NCBI GenBank assembly: GCA_027032075.1
Contig: JALVOC010000054.1
Span: 62,001 to 126,000 of the forward strand
Length of the DNA: 64,000 nt
Source of the DNA: Chromatiales bacterium
GTDB lineage: Bacteria; Pseudomonadota; Gammaproteobacteria; UBA6429; Thiohalophilaceae
Direction of reading: 5' to 3'
Shown here: piece after piece, positions 9,210-19,376 of the stretch
Position numbering within the stretch: the stretch's first letter is position 1
Layout of the letters: each line of letters starts with the position of its first letter
Position numbers and translations under genes: made by a program
The notes under the pieces: generated by a model
What the model saw: only the letters and a program-made list of their open reading frames with translations
Told to the model about the DNA's origin: nothing
Database searches by the model: none

Positions 9210-9845
9210 TTAATCCAGGTTCTTCTCCGTGAATTCACACAGATCCTCAATCACACAGGAACCGCATCGCGGTTTGCGCGCAATGCAGGTGTAGCGGCCG
9301 TGCAGGATCAGCCAGTGGTGGGCGTCTTTTTTATAAGGTGCCGGCACCACCTCTAATAACTTCTTTTCCACCTCCAGGACGGTTTTACCCGGGGCGATGC
9401 CGGTGCGGTTGGCGACACGGAAGATATGGGTATCCACGGCGATGGTGGGGTGCCCGAAGGCGGTATTGAGGATCACATTGGCGGTTTTCCGTCCTACCCC
9501 CGGCAGGCTTTCCAGGGCGGCACGATCTTCCGGCACCTGGCTGTTGTATTTTTCCACCAGTATGCGGCAGGTCTTGATGATGTTTTTGGCCTTGTTGTTG
9601 AACAGACCGATGGTCTTGATGTACTTCTTCAGCCCCCGTTCGTTGAGAGCGAGGATCGCTTCCGGTGTATTGGCGACCTCAAACAGCACGGCGGTGGCTT
9701 TGTTGACGCTTTTGTCGGTCGCCTGGGCAGAGAGGATCACCGCGATGAGCAATTCAAACGGTGTGGAATAGTGCAGTTCAGTCGTTGGTTTGGGGTTATG
9801 CTTTTTCAGCCGTTTGAAGATTTCTTTGATATGTTCTTTTTTCAT
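9210..9845 (-). CDS. nth: Endonuclease III (base-excision DNA glycosylase/AP lyase)
   Basis: 211 residues, standard length. It removes oxidised pyrimidines and cleaves the abasic site. The helix-hairpin-helix L-P-G-V-G-R-K-T-A-N carries the catalytic lysine, and the downstream V-D-T-H-I-F-R-V motif carries the catalytic aspartate. The C terminus has the four-cysteine 4Fe-4S loop (C-x6-C-x2-C-x5-C). It lies immediately downstream of rnfE, the usual order in gammaproteobacteria. Confidence 0.96.
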   Translation of the reverse strand: MKKEHIKEIFKRLKKHNPKPTTELHYSTPFELLIAVILSAQATDKSVNKATAVLFEVANTPEAILALNERGLKKYIKTIGLFNNKAKNIIKTCRILVEKYNSQVPEDRAALESLPGVGRKTANVILNTAFGHPTIAVDTHIFRVANRTGIAPGKTVLEVEKKLLEVVPAPYKKDAHHWLILHGRYTCIARKPRCGSCVIEDLCEFTEKNLD

Positions 9846-9898
9846 TAATGTCCGGAGCGTGATTCGAATAACGGATAACGGGGGATAGACAAGGCTGC

Positions 9899-10588
9899 TC
9901 AGCCATTCGCCACTTCGGGTTGTGCCACGCTGACGGATTGTGTCTTGCGGGTGCGTTTTCTGTCGATGCTATTTTTAATGGCGATGATAAAACCAAGACC
10001 GAGGAAAGCCCCGGGTGGCAGAATGGCGAGGAGGTAACCGCGGTAATGTTCCCACAAGGTGATTGTCAGGGCTTTCCCGCCGGGGCCGAACACCAGTTCG
10101 GCGTGACTCAGCAAGGTGCCGAAACCGATTGCTTCGCGCATCGTGCCCAATAATAACAATACCAGGGTGAATCCCAGGCCCATGAACAAACCATCTGCGA
10201 CTGAGGGGATGAGGGCGTTTTTGGAAGCAAAAGATTCGGCGCGGGCGATAATGGTGCAATTGGTGACGATAAGCGGAATAAAAATCCCAAGGATTAAATA
10301 GAGTTCGTGAAACCAGGCATTCATCATTAATTCGATAACGGTGACCACCGAGGCAATGATCATCACAAATACGGGAATACGGATCTCGGGTCGTACCCAG
10401 CGGCGGATGAGGGAAACAACAGCGTTGGAGGCAACGAGTGTAAGGGTGGTGGCAAGACCCAGCCCCAGGCCGTTGAGCACCGTATTGGAAACAGCGAGCA
10501 GGGGGCAGAGTCCCAGTATCTGCACCAGTGCCGGGTTATTGCTCCACAGGCCTTCATTGATAATTTGCCGATAAGCGGGGCTATTCAT
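9899..10588 (-). CDS. rnfE: Rnf electron transport complex subunit E
   Basis: 229 residues, hydrophobic, with about six membrane helices of the RnfA/RnfE fold. The family start is visible ([17 protein letters not shown]), including the conserved cysteine in L-G-L-C-P. RnfA and RnfE form an inverted-topology pair that carries an intramembrane iron-sulfur centre passing electrons through the ion-pumping complex. The start overlaps the rnfG stop region (10581-10588). It is the last gene of rnfABCDGE. Confidence 0.95.
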   Translation of the reverse strand: MNSPAYRQIINEGLWSNNPALVQILGLCPLLAVSNTVLNGLGLGLATTLTLVASNAVVSLIRRWVRPEIRIPVFVMIIASVVTVIELMMNAWFHELYLILGIFIPLIVTNCTIIARAESFASKNALIPSVADGLFMGLGFTLVLLLLGTMREAIGFGTLLSHAELVFGPGGKALTITLWEHYRGYLLAILPPGAFLGLGFIIAIKNSIDRKRTRKTQSVSVAQPEVANG

Positions 10589-11231
10589 TTTTTTCTTCCT
10601 CTATCGGAATCGAAGGGGTGTCGAACAGTTTGTCGCGGTTTTTCTCATAATATAACAGTGTTTTATACACTGCCTTGACCACGGCACGGGGGGAAACCGT
10701 GGCACCGCTGAACTGGTCGAATATACCGCCATCGCGTTTGACCGCCCAGCCTTTTTTGCCGGGGTTCTTCAGCGAGCGGTTGTTAAAGCTCAAGATCCAG
10801 TCGGAACGGCTGCGGTCAATGGCATCCCCCAGTCCCGGGGTTTCCTTGTGGTTGACCACATGAACACCCGCGAGGGTGCCGTCAAAATTGATGGCAACCA
10901 GCAAGTCGATTCGTCCGCTGTAGCCATCGGGCGCAACCGAGTTGATGATCACCGCTACCGGTCGGCCGTTGCGCCGCGCACGGTACACCCTGACCGGTTT
11001 GGGGGTGCCTAACAATTCCTTGTCGCTTACGCTGATGACGTCGGTGAAAAGATCGTTGTCGTGCCGTTCAGGAGGGATGAGGATATGCAGGCCCTTTAAC
11101 AGCATCGCCCGATGGTTGGCGGCGATCCGGTCGGCGGTCTTGTTATAGGTGATCGCCACCAGGGTGGTGCCGATCACCGCAAACAGCCCAAGTAATACGG
11201 CGCTGATGATCATGTTACGCAGTGTTTGCAT
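10581..11231 (-). CDS. rnfG: Rnf electron transport complex subunit G
   Basis: 216 residues: one N-terminal membrane helix ([15 protein letters not shown]) and a periplasmic FMN-binding domain. The covalent-FMN motif S-G-A-T is seen in [12 protein letters not shown], where the threonine carries the flavin, and G-L-G-D-A-I-D also fits the family. It passes electrons from RnfD towards the other membrane subunits and lies one base from rnfD. Confidence 0.95.
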   Translation of the reverse strand: MQTLRNMIISAVLLGLFAVIGTTLVAITYNKTADRIAANHRAMLLKGLHILIPPERHDNDLFTDVISVSDKELLGTPKPVRVYRARRNGRPVAVIINSVAPDGYSGRIDLLVAINFDGTLAGVHVVNHKETPGLGDAIDRSRSDWILSFNNRSLKNPGKKGWAVKRDGGIFDQFSGATVSPRAVVKAVYKTLLYYEKNRDKLFDTPSIPIEEEKNE

Positions 11232-11232
11232 C

Positions 11233-12249
11233 TCAATCCCGCTCTTCGCCGAATACCCGTGGCTGGGTGTAATAATCGATGGTGGGCACTGCCATGTTCA
11301 TCAGCAGTACCGCAAAGGCGACCCCATCGGGATAACCGCCCCAGGTACGGATGACATAGAGCAGAATACCGATGCCGCAGCCATAGATGAACTGGCCGCG
11401 CGGCGTGGTGGCGGCGGTGACAGGATCCGTGGCGATGAAAAATGCTCCCAGCATGGTGGCACCACTGAAAAGGTGAAACCACGGCGAGGGACGGAGATCC
11501 GGATCGGGAATGGCGAACAGGGTTGAAATAACGAACAGGCTGACAAGGATCGCCAGCGGGATACGCCAGCCGATCACTTTCATATAGATGAGCAGGATAC
11601 CGCCGAATAAAAACATCAGATTGATCCATCCCCAGGCCTGCTGGAAGAGGCCGCGGCTGTTGCCGATGATCTCCTCCATGGTGTGATCGAGTCCAAGCTG
11701 GGTTTTGACCAGATCGAGCGGAGTCGCCATGGTGATGCTGTCATAGTCACGCCCATGCGGCAAAACTTCAAACAAGGTATAACGCAGACTGTCCAGAAAG
11801 GTGAAATCCTCTATCCCCGACGGCAGCCAGGCTGTCATTTCGCGGGGGAAGGATATCAGCAGCATGGCATAGCCGACCATTGCCGGATTGAACGGGTTAT
11901 ATCCCAGTCCGCCATAGAGATGTTTGGCGATAATGATGCCAAATGCCGTGCCGATAACAGTCAGCCACCAGGGCGCCAGGGTTGGCAGGGCAAGCGCCAG
12001 TAAGACGGCGGTTACCAACGCGCTGCCGTCCATGAGAAAGGGGCGGAGCGGCCGCTGGCGCAATTTCAGCATGAGGGCTTCACAAGCCACGGCGGTCAAC
12101 AGTGCAATCAGCATGTTGATGATCGTGCCCCAGCCGAAGAAATAGAGATAAACCAGGGTTCCGGGGATGAGGGCATACAGCACCGCCACCATCATGTTAC
12201 TGACGCTGTTTTGCGGAGGGGTATGGGGCGAGCTTTGCAATACGGCCAT
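11233..12249 (-). CDS. rnfD: Rnf electron transport complex subunit D
   Basis: 338 residues with multiple membrane helices. The covalent-FMN attachment motif appears as F-S-G-A-T-M-L-G-A-F-F-I-A-T-D-P-V. The N-terminal segment S-P-H-T-P-P-Q-N-S-V-S is also typical. RnfD is a main ion-translocating subunit and carries FMN and riboflavin. It is followed at one base by rnfG and preceded at two bases by rnfC. Confidence 0.95.
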   Translation of the reverse strand: MAVLQSSPHTPPQNSVSNMMVAVLYALIPGTLVYLYFFGWGTIINMLIALLTAVACEALMLKLRQRPLRPFLMDGSALVTAVLLALALPTLAPWWLTVIGTAFGIIIAKHLYGGLGYNPFNPAMVGYAMLLISFPREMTAWLPSGIEDFTFLDSLRYTLFEVLPHGRDYDSITMATPLDLVKTQLGLDHTMEEIIGNSRGLFQQAWGWINLMFLFGGILLIYMKVIGWRIPLAILVSLFVISTLFAIPDPDLRPSPWFHLFSGATMLGAFFIATDPVTAATTPRGQFIYGCGIGILLYVIRTWGGYPDGVAFAVLLMNMAVPTIDYYTQPRVFGEERD

Positions 12250-12251
12250 TG

Positions 12252-13919
12252 TCAGTCGCTGTCCTTATCGGTTGATTCGGTGGTGCCAATGTTACGCAAA
12301 CGGCGGCGGCGTTCTTCCACCGCCTCGATGGTCTGTTGCTGTTGCGGTGTCAGATTCTCCACATTCTTTCTTTGCCGGCTTTGTTGTTCGCGTTTTGCCT
12401 TGACCCGCGCCAGCGCTGCTTCGATTTCCGCTTTCTTGCTGTCCTTTTCCGTACCGCCAGTGTCTTTGGCTTTTTGCAACAATGCTTTTTTGCGGCGCTT
12501 GCGCGCTTCGTCTTCCTGTTTTTTTCGTTCGAGACGGAATAACTTGAACTCGTGACGCCTGCGGGCCAGATCGGCCTTTTTCTTTTCGCGTTCCTGTGCC
12601 CAGATCTCCGTTTTGGCGAAGCGGTAATATTGCACCAGTGGAATATTGCTGGGGCAGACGTGAGCACAGCAGCCGCATTCGATACAGTCGAACAGGTGGT
12701 AGTCCTGTACCTTGTCGAAATCCTTGGCGTGGGCATACCAGTAAAGTTGTTGTGGCAGCAGGCGGGCGGGACAGACATCGGCACAGCGACCGCAGCGTAT
12801 GCATGGCATTGCCGGCGGGCGGGAGGTTTTTTGTTTGTCCTGTACCAGAATGCAATTCGTCGTTTTTATCACCGGAATATGGTTGTCCGGAATGATGAAT
12901 CCCATCATCGGTCCGCCCATTAAAATCCGCTCGCTTTCTTTTGGCTGGTAATGACAGAAGTCGAACAAATCACTGAACGGTGTGCCGATCAGCACTTCCA
13001 GATTACATGGTTTGCTCAGCAGTTCACCCGTGAACGTGACGATACGGGAGATAAGCGGTTTGCCCAACTCCACCGCATCCGCCACCGCCACGGCAGTGGC
13101 GACGTTGTGGCAGATGATACCGAGATTGATCGGCAGGTGATGGGAGGGGATCTCTTTGCCGGTTAATACCTTGATTAACTGTTTTTCGCCGCCAGTGGGA
13201 TAGATCGTCGGGATCTGCACGATTTTAATGAATTCCGCCTCATGTTCGTGCAGGGCGTTTACCAGAAGTGTGTGTGCAACTTTTTTATTGTCTTCAATCG
13301 CGATGATGCACTGCTTCGCGCGCAATGCGTGTTTCATGATCAACAGTCCATCGATGATGCGGCGTGGGTGTTCCTGCATCAGCATGGCGTCACAGGTGAT
13401 ATAGGGTTCGCATTCGGCGCCGTTGAGGATGAGGGTGTCGACGCTGTTGTCGGGGCCGGGATTGAGTTTGATAAATGAGGGAAAGCCCGCTCCCCCCAGA
13501 CCGACGATGCCCGCATCCCGGATGACGTTCCGCAAGGCGCTGGGATCCAGCTCGGTGTAGTCCGGATGGGGCTGAAGTTCTTTCCAGCGATCCTCGCCAT
13601 CGCTTTCCAGCACGATACACAGCCCGGGCAAACCGGAAGGATGGGGTACGGGGCGTTCCTCGATGGCGACGACTTTCCCCGAGGTGGAAGCATGTATCGG
13701 GGCGCTGACATACTCTGTGGCCCTGGCGAGCATCTGCCCTTTCAGTACCCGTTCCCCGGGTTTGACGATTGGTTCAGCCGCTGAACCGATGTGTTGTTGT
13801 ACCGGAATAACGAGTTGTTTTGGTATCGGTGCAGCCTTTACCGGTTCTTTCATCGACATGGCCTTGTGGCCAGCGAGGCGCAAACCGCCGAAAAAGTGCC
13901 ACAGCCGCTGCGACGTCAT
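12252..13919 (-). CDS. rnfC: Rnf electron transport complex subunit C
   Basis: About 555 residues from the ATG at 13919, whose ATGA overlaps the rnfB stop; an upstream in-frame extension to 14015 would overlap rnfB and is unlikely. The NADH/FMN-binding domain has [17 protein letters not shown]-like segment and two 4Fe-4S motifs follow: [12 protein letters not shown] and [12 protein letters not shown]. The C-terminal 120 or so residues are a charged K/R/E-rich coiled tail, as in gammaproteobacterial RnfC. It is the peripheral NADH:ferredoxin-side subunit. Confidence 0.95.
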   Translation of the reverse strand: MTSQRLWHFFGGLRLAGHKAMSMKEPVKAAPIPKQLVIPVQQHIGSAAEPIVKPGERVLKGQMLARATEYVSAPIHASTSGKVVAIEERPVPHPSGLPGLCIVLESDGEDRWKELQPHPDYTELDPSALRNVIRDAGIVGLGGAGFPSFIKLNPGPDNSVDTLILNGAECEPYITCDAMLMQEHPRRIIDGLLIMKHALRAKQCIIAIEDNKKVAHTLLVNALHEHEAEFIKIVQIPTIYPTGGEKQLIKVLTGKEIPSHHLPINLGIICHNVATAVAVADAVELGKPLISRIVTFTGELLSKPCNLEVLIGTPFSDLFDFCHYQPKESERILMGGPMMGFIIPDNHIPVIKTTNCILVQDKQKTSRPPAMPCIRCGRCADVCPARLLPQQLYWYAHAKDFDKVQDYHLFDCIECGCCAHVCPSNIPLVQYYRFAKTEIWAQEREKKKADLARRRHEFKLFRLERKKQEDEARKRRKKALLQKAKDTGGTEKDSKKAEIEAALARVKAKREQQSRQRKNVENLTPQQQQTIEAVEERRRRLRNIGTTESTDKDSD

Positions 13920-14482
13920 TTCTGTTTCTCCAGCGATGAATATTCCAATACCGTTTCCGGTTCGGGCCAGCACCAGGTATCGATTTCCTCTTCCACCGGT
14001 ACGATATGAATGCAATCAACCGGGCATGGTGGAATACACAGGTTACAGCCGGTGCATTCCTCACGGATGACGGTATGCATCTGTTTTGCCGCGCCCAGGA
14101 TGGCGTCTACCGGACAGGCCTGAATGCAAAGGGTGCAGCCGATACAGGCCTGTTCGTCAATTTCAACAACCGTTTTGCCTTTGGGTTCACCATGTTCCGC
14201 GTTGAGCGGCTTGGCCTCGCGTCCCAGTAGTTCCGCCAGTGCCCGGATCACCGTTTCGCCTCCCGGCGGGCATTGGTTGATATCGGCCTCACCTTTGGCG
14301 ATGGCTTCTGCATAAGGATGGCAACCGGCATAGCCGCACTGGCCGCACTGGGTTTGTGGCAGCAGCGCGTCAATCTGATCCACAACCGGATCCCCTTCCA
14401 CTTTAAAACGTGCCGCGGCAAAACCGAGCAACAGGCCGAATAAAACGGCGAGAGTGGTCATAACGAGAATCGCGGTTAACAT
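13916..14482 (-). CDS. rnfB: Rnf electron transport complex subunit B
   Basis: 188 residues. An N-terminal membrane helix is followed by a four-cysteine iron-sulfur domain ([12 protein letters not shown]) and two ferredoxin-like 4Fe-4S motifs: [12 protein letters not shown] and [12 protein letters not shown]. It shuttles electrons between ferredoxin, RnfC and the membrane subunits. One base separates it from rnfA; it overlaps rnfC by four bases. Confidence 0.95.
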   Translation of the reverse strand: MLTAILVMTTLAVLFGLLLGFAAARFKVEGDPVVDQIDALLPQTQCGQCGYAGCHPYAEAIAKGEADINQCPPGGETVIRALAELLGREAKPLNAEHGEPKGKTVVEIDEQACIGCTLCIQACPVDAILGAAKQMHTVIREECTGCNLCIPPCPVDCIHIVPVEEEIDTWCWPEPETVLEYSSLEKQK

Positions 14483-14483
14483 T

Positions 14484-15065
14484 TCAGGCCTTGATCAATC
14501 CGACAAAGCCCATAAAAGCGATGGACATCAATCCTGCTGTTATCAATGCAATCGAAGGTCCGCGAAACGTCTCGGGGACATCTGCAACATTCACCCGCTC
14601 GCGGATTGCGGCAAACAGCACCAGTACCAGGGAAAACCCGATTGCTGCCCCAAAACCATAGAGCGCAGATTCAATAAAGCCATGTTCCGTTTGCACATTC
14701 AGCAAGGCGACACCCAGCACCGCGCAGTTGGTCGTGATCAGAGGCAGGAATATGCCGAGTACCTGATAGAGTAACGGGCTGGTTTTATGCACCACCATTT
14801 CGGTAAATTGCACCACCACGGCGATCACCAGAATAAAGCTGATGGTGCGCAGGTATTCCAGCCCCAGCGGCATCAGCAGATATTCGTTTACCAGATAGCT
14901 GCAAACCGAAGAGAGGGTCAGGACGAAAGTGGTTGCCAGGCCCATGCCGGTGGCGGTTTCCAGTTTGCGTGACACCCCCATAAACGGGCAAAGACCGAGA
15001 AACTTCACCAGGACGATGTTGTTAACCAGGATGGTGCTGACAAGGATGATGGCGTATTCGGTCAT
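14484..15065 (-). CDS. rnfA: Rnf electron transport complex subunit A
   Basis: 193 residues with six predicted membrane helices and the family motif [13 protein letters not shown] near the N terminus. It pairs with RnfE to form the intramembrane iron-sulfur site. It is the first gene of rnfABCDGE, so the operon promoter should lie in the gap upstream, where a MITE-like repeat is found at 15225-15460. Confidence 0.95.
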   Translation of the reverse strand: MTEYAIILVSTILVNNIVLVKFLGLCPFMGVSRKLETATGMGLATTFVLTLSSVCSYLVNEYLLMPLGLEYLRTISFILVIAVVVQFTEMVVHKTSPLLYQVLGIFLPLITTNCAVLGVALLNVQTEHGFIESALYGFGAAIGFSLVLVLFAAIRERVNVADVPETFRGPSIALITAGLMSIAFMGFVGLIKA

Positions 15066-15224
15066 AGATTCAGATGCGGGTTTAACGATTCTTGGGGAAA
15101 AGACTCTCTATTTGTGCTGTGTCATTATTAAAGCAAATTATATCCCAGAGTGCTGACGATTATCCGATCAAAGGAAAGCATTAATTCAGATGCAAGGTAT
15201 AGGGATACTTGTATTTTTCCCCTC

Positions 15225-15460
15225 ACTGCCGTCCCCTTAACTCCCTTTCCCGCCGGGAGAGGGTTGGGGTGAGGGGATCAAAAACCGGGTAACGCATTGT
15301 TTTGTTTACCCCCTCATCCTGGCCTTCTCCCGCAGGGAAAAGGAATCGCTTCGATTGACCGGCAGGGCCAATTTTATCTCGTCAATATCATTCAGTATGT
15401 GTATCCGTTTCGTTATCAAGGGCTTGCCAAATATCCGGATTGAGTCAGTGGGACAACAAT
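15225..15460. repeat. MITE-like dispersed repeat, long copy
   Basis: This copy occupies most of the 425-base gap between metG and rnfA. The left end, ACTGCCGTCCCCTTAACTC, and the right end, GAGTCAGTGGGACA, are inverted relatives of each other. Bases 15335-15455 match 30967-31087 at 107 of 121 positions. Compared with that copy it has about 95 extra bases near the left end, rich in CCCCTCA/TGAGGGG stem-forming sequence. No transposase is encoded. The rest of the gap, 15066-15224, shows nothing I can name and should hold the rnf promoter. Confidence 0.7.
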
Positions 15461-15490
15461 GTTTTCCCCTTTATTGCTTGATATCTGTAT

Positions 15491-17530
15491 TCACTTTACC
15501 CGCATGCCAGGTTGTGCGCCTTCATCGGGTTCGAGGATCCACAGATCCTTGCCGCCCGGACCGGCGGCCAGCACCATTCCTTCTGATACACCAAAACGCA
15601 TTTTACGCGGTTTGAGATTGGCGACCATCACGGTAAGTTTACCCTCCAGATCTTCCGGCTGATAGGCCGACTTGATTCCGGCAAAGACGTTGCGGGTTTC
15701 TCCCCCCAGATCCAGGGTCAGTTGCAGCAGTTTGTCGGCGCCTTTTACCTGTTCGGCCTTGATAATGCGTGCGATGCGCAAGTCGATTTTGGCAAAGTCA
15801 TCGAATTCTATCTGTTCGGCTATGGGTTCCATTTTACTCACTTCTTTTTTTCCGCCAGCTTGTCCGCTGCTTCGGGTTTGCAGATTCTGTTTGGAAGCCT
15901 CCAGGATCGCTTCCAGTTTCTCTTTTTCCACCCGCGTCATCAGGGGTTTGAACTTGTTGATGGTATGAGCGGTCAGGGGTGTTTGCACTGCCGGCCAGTC
16001 AAGCGGTTCAATATTGAGGAATGCTTCCGCCTCTTCCGCCATACGTGGCAGTACCGGCTTGAGGTAGGTGATGAGCACGCGGAACAGATTCAGACCGACA
16101 CTGCAAACCGCCTGCACCTCTTCCTCCTTGCCCTCCTGTTTGGCCAGTACCCAGGGTTTTTTTGCATCGATATACTGATTGGCATGATCCGCGAGAGTCA
16201 TGATTTCACGAATGGCATGGCCGAATTCGCGCCCGTCATAGAGTCTGGCGATTCTATCGCTGGCATCGGCAAACTGCCGGTATAAAGCTGTTTCCGCACA
16301 CTTGTCCGAAAGCCGGCCGGAAAAACGTTTATAAATAAAGCCGGCACAGCGGCTGGCAATGTTTACCACTTTGCCAACCAGATCCGCATTCACCCGTAAC
16401 TGAAAATCTTCCAGGTTGAGATCGAGATCATCGATGCCGTTGCCCAGTTTTGCGGCAAAGTAATAGCGCAGGTATTCCGGATTGAGATGATCCAGGTAAG
16501 TGCGGGCGGTGATAAAGGTACCACGCGATTTGGACATCTTCTGGCCGTTTACCGTGAGAAAGCCGTGGCAAAACACCGCCGTCGGCGTGCGGAAACCACT
16601 GCCATACAACATTGCCGGCCAGAACAGCGTGTGGAAGTAGGCGATATCCTTGCCGATGAAATGGTACAGCTCGTAATTGCTCTCTTTACCCCACCAGGCA
16701 TTGAAGTCCAGGCCTTGGCGGTCGCAGTAGTTTTTGAAACTCGCCATATAGCCGATGGGCGCGTCGAGCCAGACGTAAAAATATTTTCCGGGCGCATCAG
16801 GGATTTCAAAACCGAAGTAGGGGGCGTCCCGCGAGATGTCCCAGTCCCGCAGCCCGGCGTCGAACCACTCGTTAAGTTTGTGAGCGATCTGCGGTTGAAT
16901 ATGTTCGCCACTGGTCCATTCTTTCAGCATGTTTTCGAATGCGCCCAGATCGAAAAAGTAGTGTTCCGATTCCTTTTCCACAGGGGTTGCGCCGGAGATG
17001 GCCGATACCGGATTTTTCAATTCTGTCGGGGAATAGGTTGCGCCGCACACTTCACAGTTGTCACCGTACTGATCGCCGGCGCCGCAGCGGGGGCATTCAC
17101 CTTTGATAAAACGATCCGGCAGGAACATATGCTTCTCCGGATCATAGGCCTGTTTGATCTTGCGGCTGTGGATATAACCACCCTCTTTCAGGCGCAGATA
17201 GATGGTGTTGGCCAGTTCCCGGTTTTCTGCTGAGTGGGTGCTGTGGTAATTGTCGAAGCCGATGCCGAAATCGGCAAAGTCTGCGCGGTGCTCCCTGTCG
17301 GTACGGGCAATCAGTTCTTCCGGGCTAATGCCTTCATTCTGGGCGCGCAACATGATCGGTGTGCCGTGGGCGTCATCGGCACACACGTAGATCGTCTGAT
17401 GGCCTTGCATCTTCTGGAAACGGACCCATATATCGGTCTGAATGTATTCCACCAGGTGCCCGAGGTGGAGCGAGCCATTGGCGTAGGGCAGGGCGCTGGT
17501 GACGAGAATGTGTCTGGTTTCGTTTGGCAT
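15491..17530 (-). CDS. metG: Methionine--tRNA ligase
   Basis: 679 residues, the full dimeric bacterial form. The class I signature HIGH appears as H-L-G-H in G-S-L-H-L-G-H-L and KMSKS as K-M-S-K-S-R-G-T-F. The zinc knuckle is present (C-P-R-C...C-E-V-C). A C-terminal EMAP-like tRNA-binding domain occupies about 575-679, joined by a charged linker. It charges tRNA-Met and initiator tRNA. It is divergent from the Mrp-like ATPase gene, an arrangement widespread in proteobacteria. Confidence 0.97.
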   Translation of the reverse strand: MPNETRHILVTSALPYANGSLHLGHLVEYIQTDIWVRFQKMQGHQTIYVCADDAHGTPIMLRAQNEGISPEELIARTDREHRADFADFGIGFDNYHSTHSAENRELANTIYLRLKEGGYIHSRKIKQAYDPEKHMFLPDRFIKGECPRCGAGDQYGDNCEVCGATYSPTELKNPVSAISGATPVEKESEHYFFDLGAFENMLKEWTSGEHIQPQIAHKLNEWFDAGLRDWDISRDAPYFGFEIPDAPGKYFYVWLDAPIGYMASFKNYCDRQGLDFNAWWGKESNYELYHFIGKDIAYFHTLFWPAMLYGSGFRTPTAVFCHGFLTVNGQKMSKSRGTFITARTYLDHLNPEYLRYYFAAKLGNGIDDLDLNLEDFQLRVNADLVGKVVNIASRCAGFIYKRFSGRLSDKCAETALYRQFADASDRIARLYDGREFGHAIREIMTLADHANQYIDAKKPWVLAKQEGKEEEVQAVCSVGLNLFRVLITYLKPVLPRMAEEAEAFLNIEPLDWPAVQTPLTAHTINKFKPLMTRVEKEKLEAILEASKQNLQTRSSGQAGGKKEVSKMEPIAEQIEFDDFAKIDLRIARIIKAEQVKGADKLLQLTLDLGGETRNVFAGIKSAYQPEDLEGKLTVMVANLKPRKMRFGVSEGMVLAAGPGGKDLWILEPDEGAQPGMRVK

Positions 17531-17698
17531 AGCTTCCAGGTTGTTGTTATTAAAAAGGTAATTGAAAAAGACACCGAAAAAACGTGGATTTCGCCAACGA
17601 AGCCCGGAGCCTGTTAAAATACGCTATTTTACGCGAAATAGAACTTGGCGTGGAATTTGTGTAGTATTGCGTTCGCAGAATGATTAGTAAACTAAAAT

Positions 17699-17718
17699 GC
17701 TTGGTTATTTAACCATGC
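17699..17718. promoter_or_regulatory. Palindromic operator-like site upstream of the Mrp/ApbC gene
   Basis: GCTTGGTTATTTAACCATGC has two nine-base arms differing at one position around a two-base centre. It ends 18 bases before the ATG and six bases before the GCAGGAG ribosome site, where a bound repressor or an RNA hairpin would affect expression. It is not a match to any operator I can name. Confidence 0.4.
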
Positions 17719-17736
17719 AATCAGCAGGAGAATTAA

Positions 17737-18828
17737 ATGGCTGACGTATCCAGAACCCAGGTTGAAGATGCCCTGAAGGCTTATATCGATCCTTATCTCG
17801 AAAAGGATTTGGTAAGCAGCAAATGTGTCAAAGATATCAAGATTGATGGTGGCAAGGTCACGGTAAATATCGAGTTGGGTTTTCCCGCTGATGGCTACAA
17901 GGCTGAACTGAGCGGCAAATTGAAGGAAATGGTTGAGGCCATCGAGGGCGTTTCCGAAGCCGGCATCGAGGTTTCCCACAAGATCGTATCCCACACCGTG
18001 CAAAAAGGCGTGAACGCCATTCCCGGTGTGAAAAACATCATTGCCATCGCCTCCGGTAAAGGAGGGGTAGGCAAATCCACCACAGCGGTTAATCTGGCGC
18101 TTGCGCTATCGGCGGAAGGTGCCACGGTGGGCATTCTCGATGCGGACATCTATGGTCCCAGTCAACCCCGTATGCTGGGCGTGAACCAGCAACCCGAATC
18201 CACCGACGGCAAGAGCCTGGAACCGCTTAACAGCTATCATATCCAGTCCATGTCGATCGGTTACCTCATCGATGAAGAGACGCCGATGATCTGGCGTGGC
18301 CCGATGGTTACCCAGGCATTGGAACAGTTGCTGAACGATACCAAATGGAAAGATGTCGATTACCTGATCATCGACCTGCCGCCGGGGACAGGTGACACCC
18401 AGTTGACCCTGGCGCAGAAAGTTCCCGTCACCGGTGCGGTGATCGTCACCACCCCGCAGGACATTGCCCTGCTGGATGCCCGCAAGGGTCTGAAGATGTT
18501 CGAAAAAGTGGAAGTGCCGGTGCTGGGTATCGTGGAAAACATGAGCATCCACATCTGTTCCAACTGTGGTCATGAAGAACATATCTTTGGCGCCGGTGGT
18601 GGCGAACGCATGGCCGAACAGTACAACGTGGATCTGCTGGGCGCCCTGCCACTGGATATGTCTATCCGTGAAGGGACCGATGAAGGCAAGCCGACAGTAG
18701 TGGCTGATCCCGATGGTCGTATTACCCAGATCTATCGGGAAATTGCACGGCGCATGGCGGCCAAACTGTCACTCAAAGCCAAGGACTTCAGCGCCAGCTT
18801 CCCGAAGATCGTGATCCAGAATAATTGA
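17737..18828 (+). CDS. apbC: Mrp/ApbC-family iron-sulfur cluster carrier ATPase
   Basis: 363 residues. An N-terminal DUF59/MIP18 domain (about 1-95) precedes the P-loop NTPase domain. The deviant Walker A G-K-G-G-V-G-K-S-T starts near residue 108, and the cluster-binding C-S-N-C-G motif lies in the second half. These homodimers bind a 4Fe-4S cluster at the subunit interface and pass it to apo-enzymes. The ATG follows GCAGGAG. It is divergent from metG and ends in a strong intrinsic terminator. Confidence 0.95.
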   Translation: MADVSRTQVEDALKAYIDPYLEKDLVSSKCVKDIKIDGGKVTVNIELGFPADGYKAELSGKLKEMVEAIEGVSEAGIEVSHKIVSHTVQKGVNAIPGVKNIIAIASGKGGVGKSTTAVNLALALSAEGATVGILDADIYGPSQPRMLGVNQQPESTDGKSLEPLNSYHIQSMSIGYLIDEETPMIWRGPMVTQALEQLLNDTKWKDVDYLIIDLPPGTGDTQLTLAQKVPVTGAVIVTTPQDIALLDARKGLKMFEKVEVPVLGIVENMSIHICSNCGHEEHIFGAGGGERMAEQYNVDLLGALPLDMSIREGTDEGKPTVVADPDGRITQIYREIARRMAAKLSLKAKDFSASFPKIVIQNN

Positions 18829-18850
18829 TCATTCTTCGCAAAGCGGAAAT

Positions 18851-18882
18851 AAAAAGACCGGTCATTGGCCGGTCTTTTTTTT
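18851..18882 (+). terminator. Rho-independent terminator of the Mrp/ApbC gene
   Basis: AAAGACCGG at 18853-18861 pairs with CCGGTCTTT at 18869-18877 and runs into eight or more T residues. It lies 22 bases after the stop codon. Confidence 0.92.
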
Positions 18883-18908
18883 GGGTTCCTCAGAATAGCC
18901 GGGGCGGG

Positions 18909-19360
18909 CCCGTTGGGCACGTCGCTCTCGCTCCTTTGCCCAACCTACGGTTTTTTTTGCAGCGGCGGGAGTTGTATTTATCCGGCATGATTTTCCCGTT
19001 GGGCACGTCGCTGTTGCTCCTTTGCCCAACCTACGGTTTTTTTGCGGCGGCGGGAGTTGTATTTATCCGGCATGATTTTCCCGTTGGGCACGTCGCTGTC
19101 GCTCCTTTGCCCAACCTACGTTTTTTTGCGGCGGCGGGAATTGTTTTTTTCCGGGATGATTTTCCCGTTGGGCACGTCGCTGTTGCTCCTTTGCCCAATC
19201 TGCGTTTTTTTGCGGCGGCGGGAGTTGTATTTATCCGGCATGATTTTCCCGTTGGGCACGTCGCTGTTGCTCCTTTGCCCAACCTACGGTTTTTTTGCGG
19301 CGGTGGGAATTGTTAAAACAATATATTCCGTAGGTTGGGCAAAGCGCAGCGTGCCCAACG
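18909..19360. repeat. Tandem array of five 84-86 bp units ending in an inverted partner
   Basis: The unit start CGTTGGGCACGTCGCT recurs at 18911, 18997, 19082, 19166 and 19250, giving spacings of 86, 85, 84 and 84 bases. Each unit contains TTTGCCCAAC(C/T)T(A/G)CG, a poly-T stretch, GCGGCGG and a TTTATCCGGCATGA-like stretch. The array is closed by an inverted piece at 19328-19360 (CCGTAGGTTGGGCAAAGCG...GTGCCCAACG). The core is a dispersed element seen in many proteobacterial genomes. Most of the 548 bases between apbC and the kinase gene is this array. A reading frame that crosses it is repeat-derived and not reported as a gene. Confidence 0.9.
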
Positions 19361-19376
19361 CCGTTCGGGATTTCTT

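Noticed and set aside
18825-19316. 163-codon plus-strand frame with repeated protein segments
   Set aside because: It is produced by the tandem DNA repeats and starts before the apbC terminator; no ribosome site and no protein family.
18909-19360. Regular repeats that might be taken for a CRISPR array
   Set aside because: Units are similar over their full 84-86 bases, without unique spacers, and no cas gene is near.
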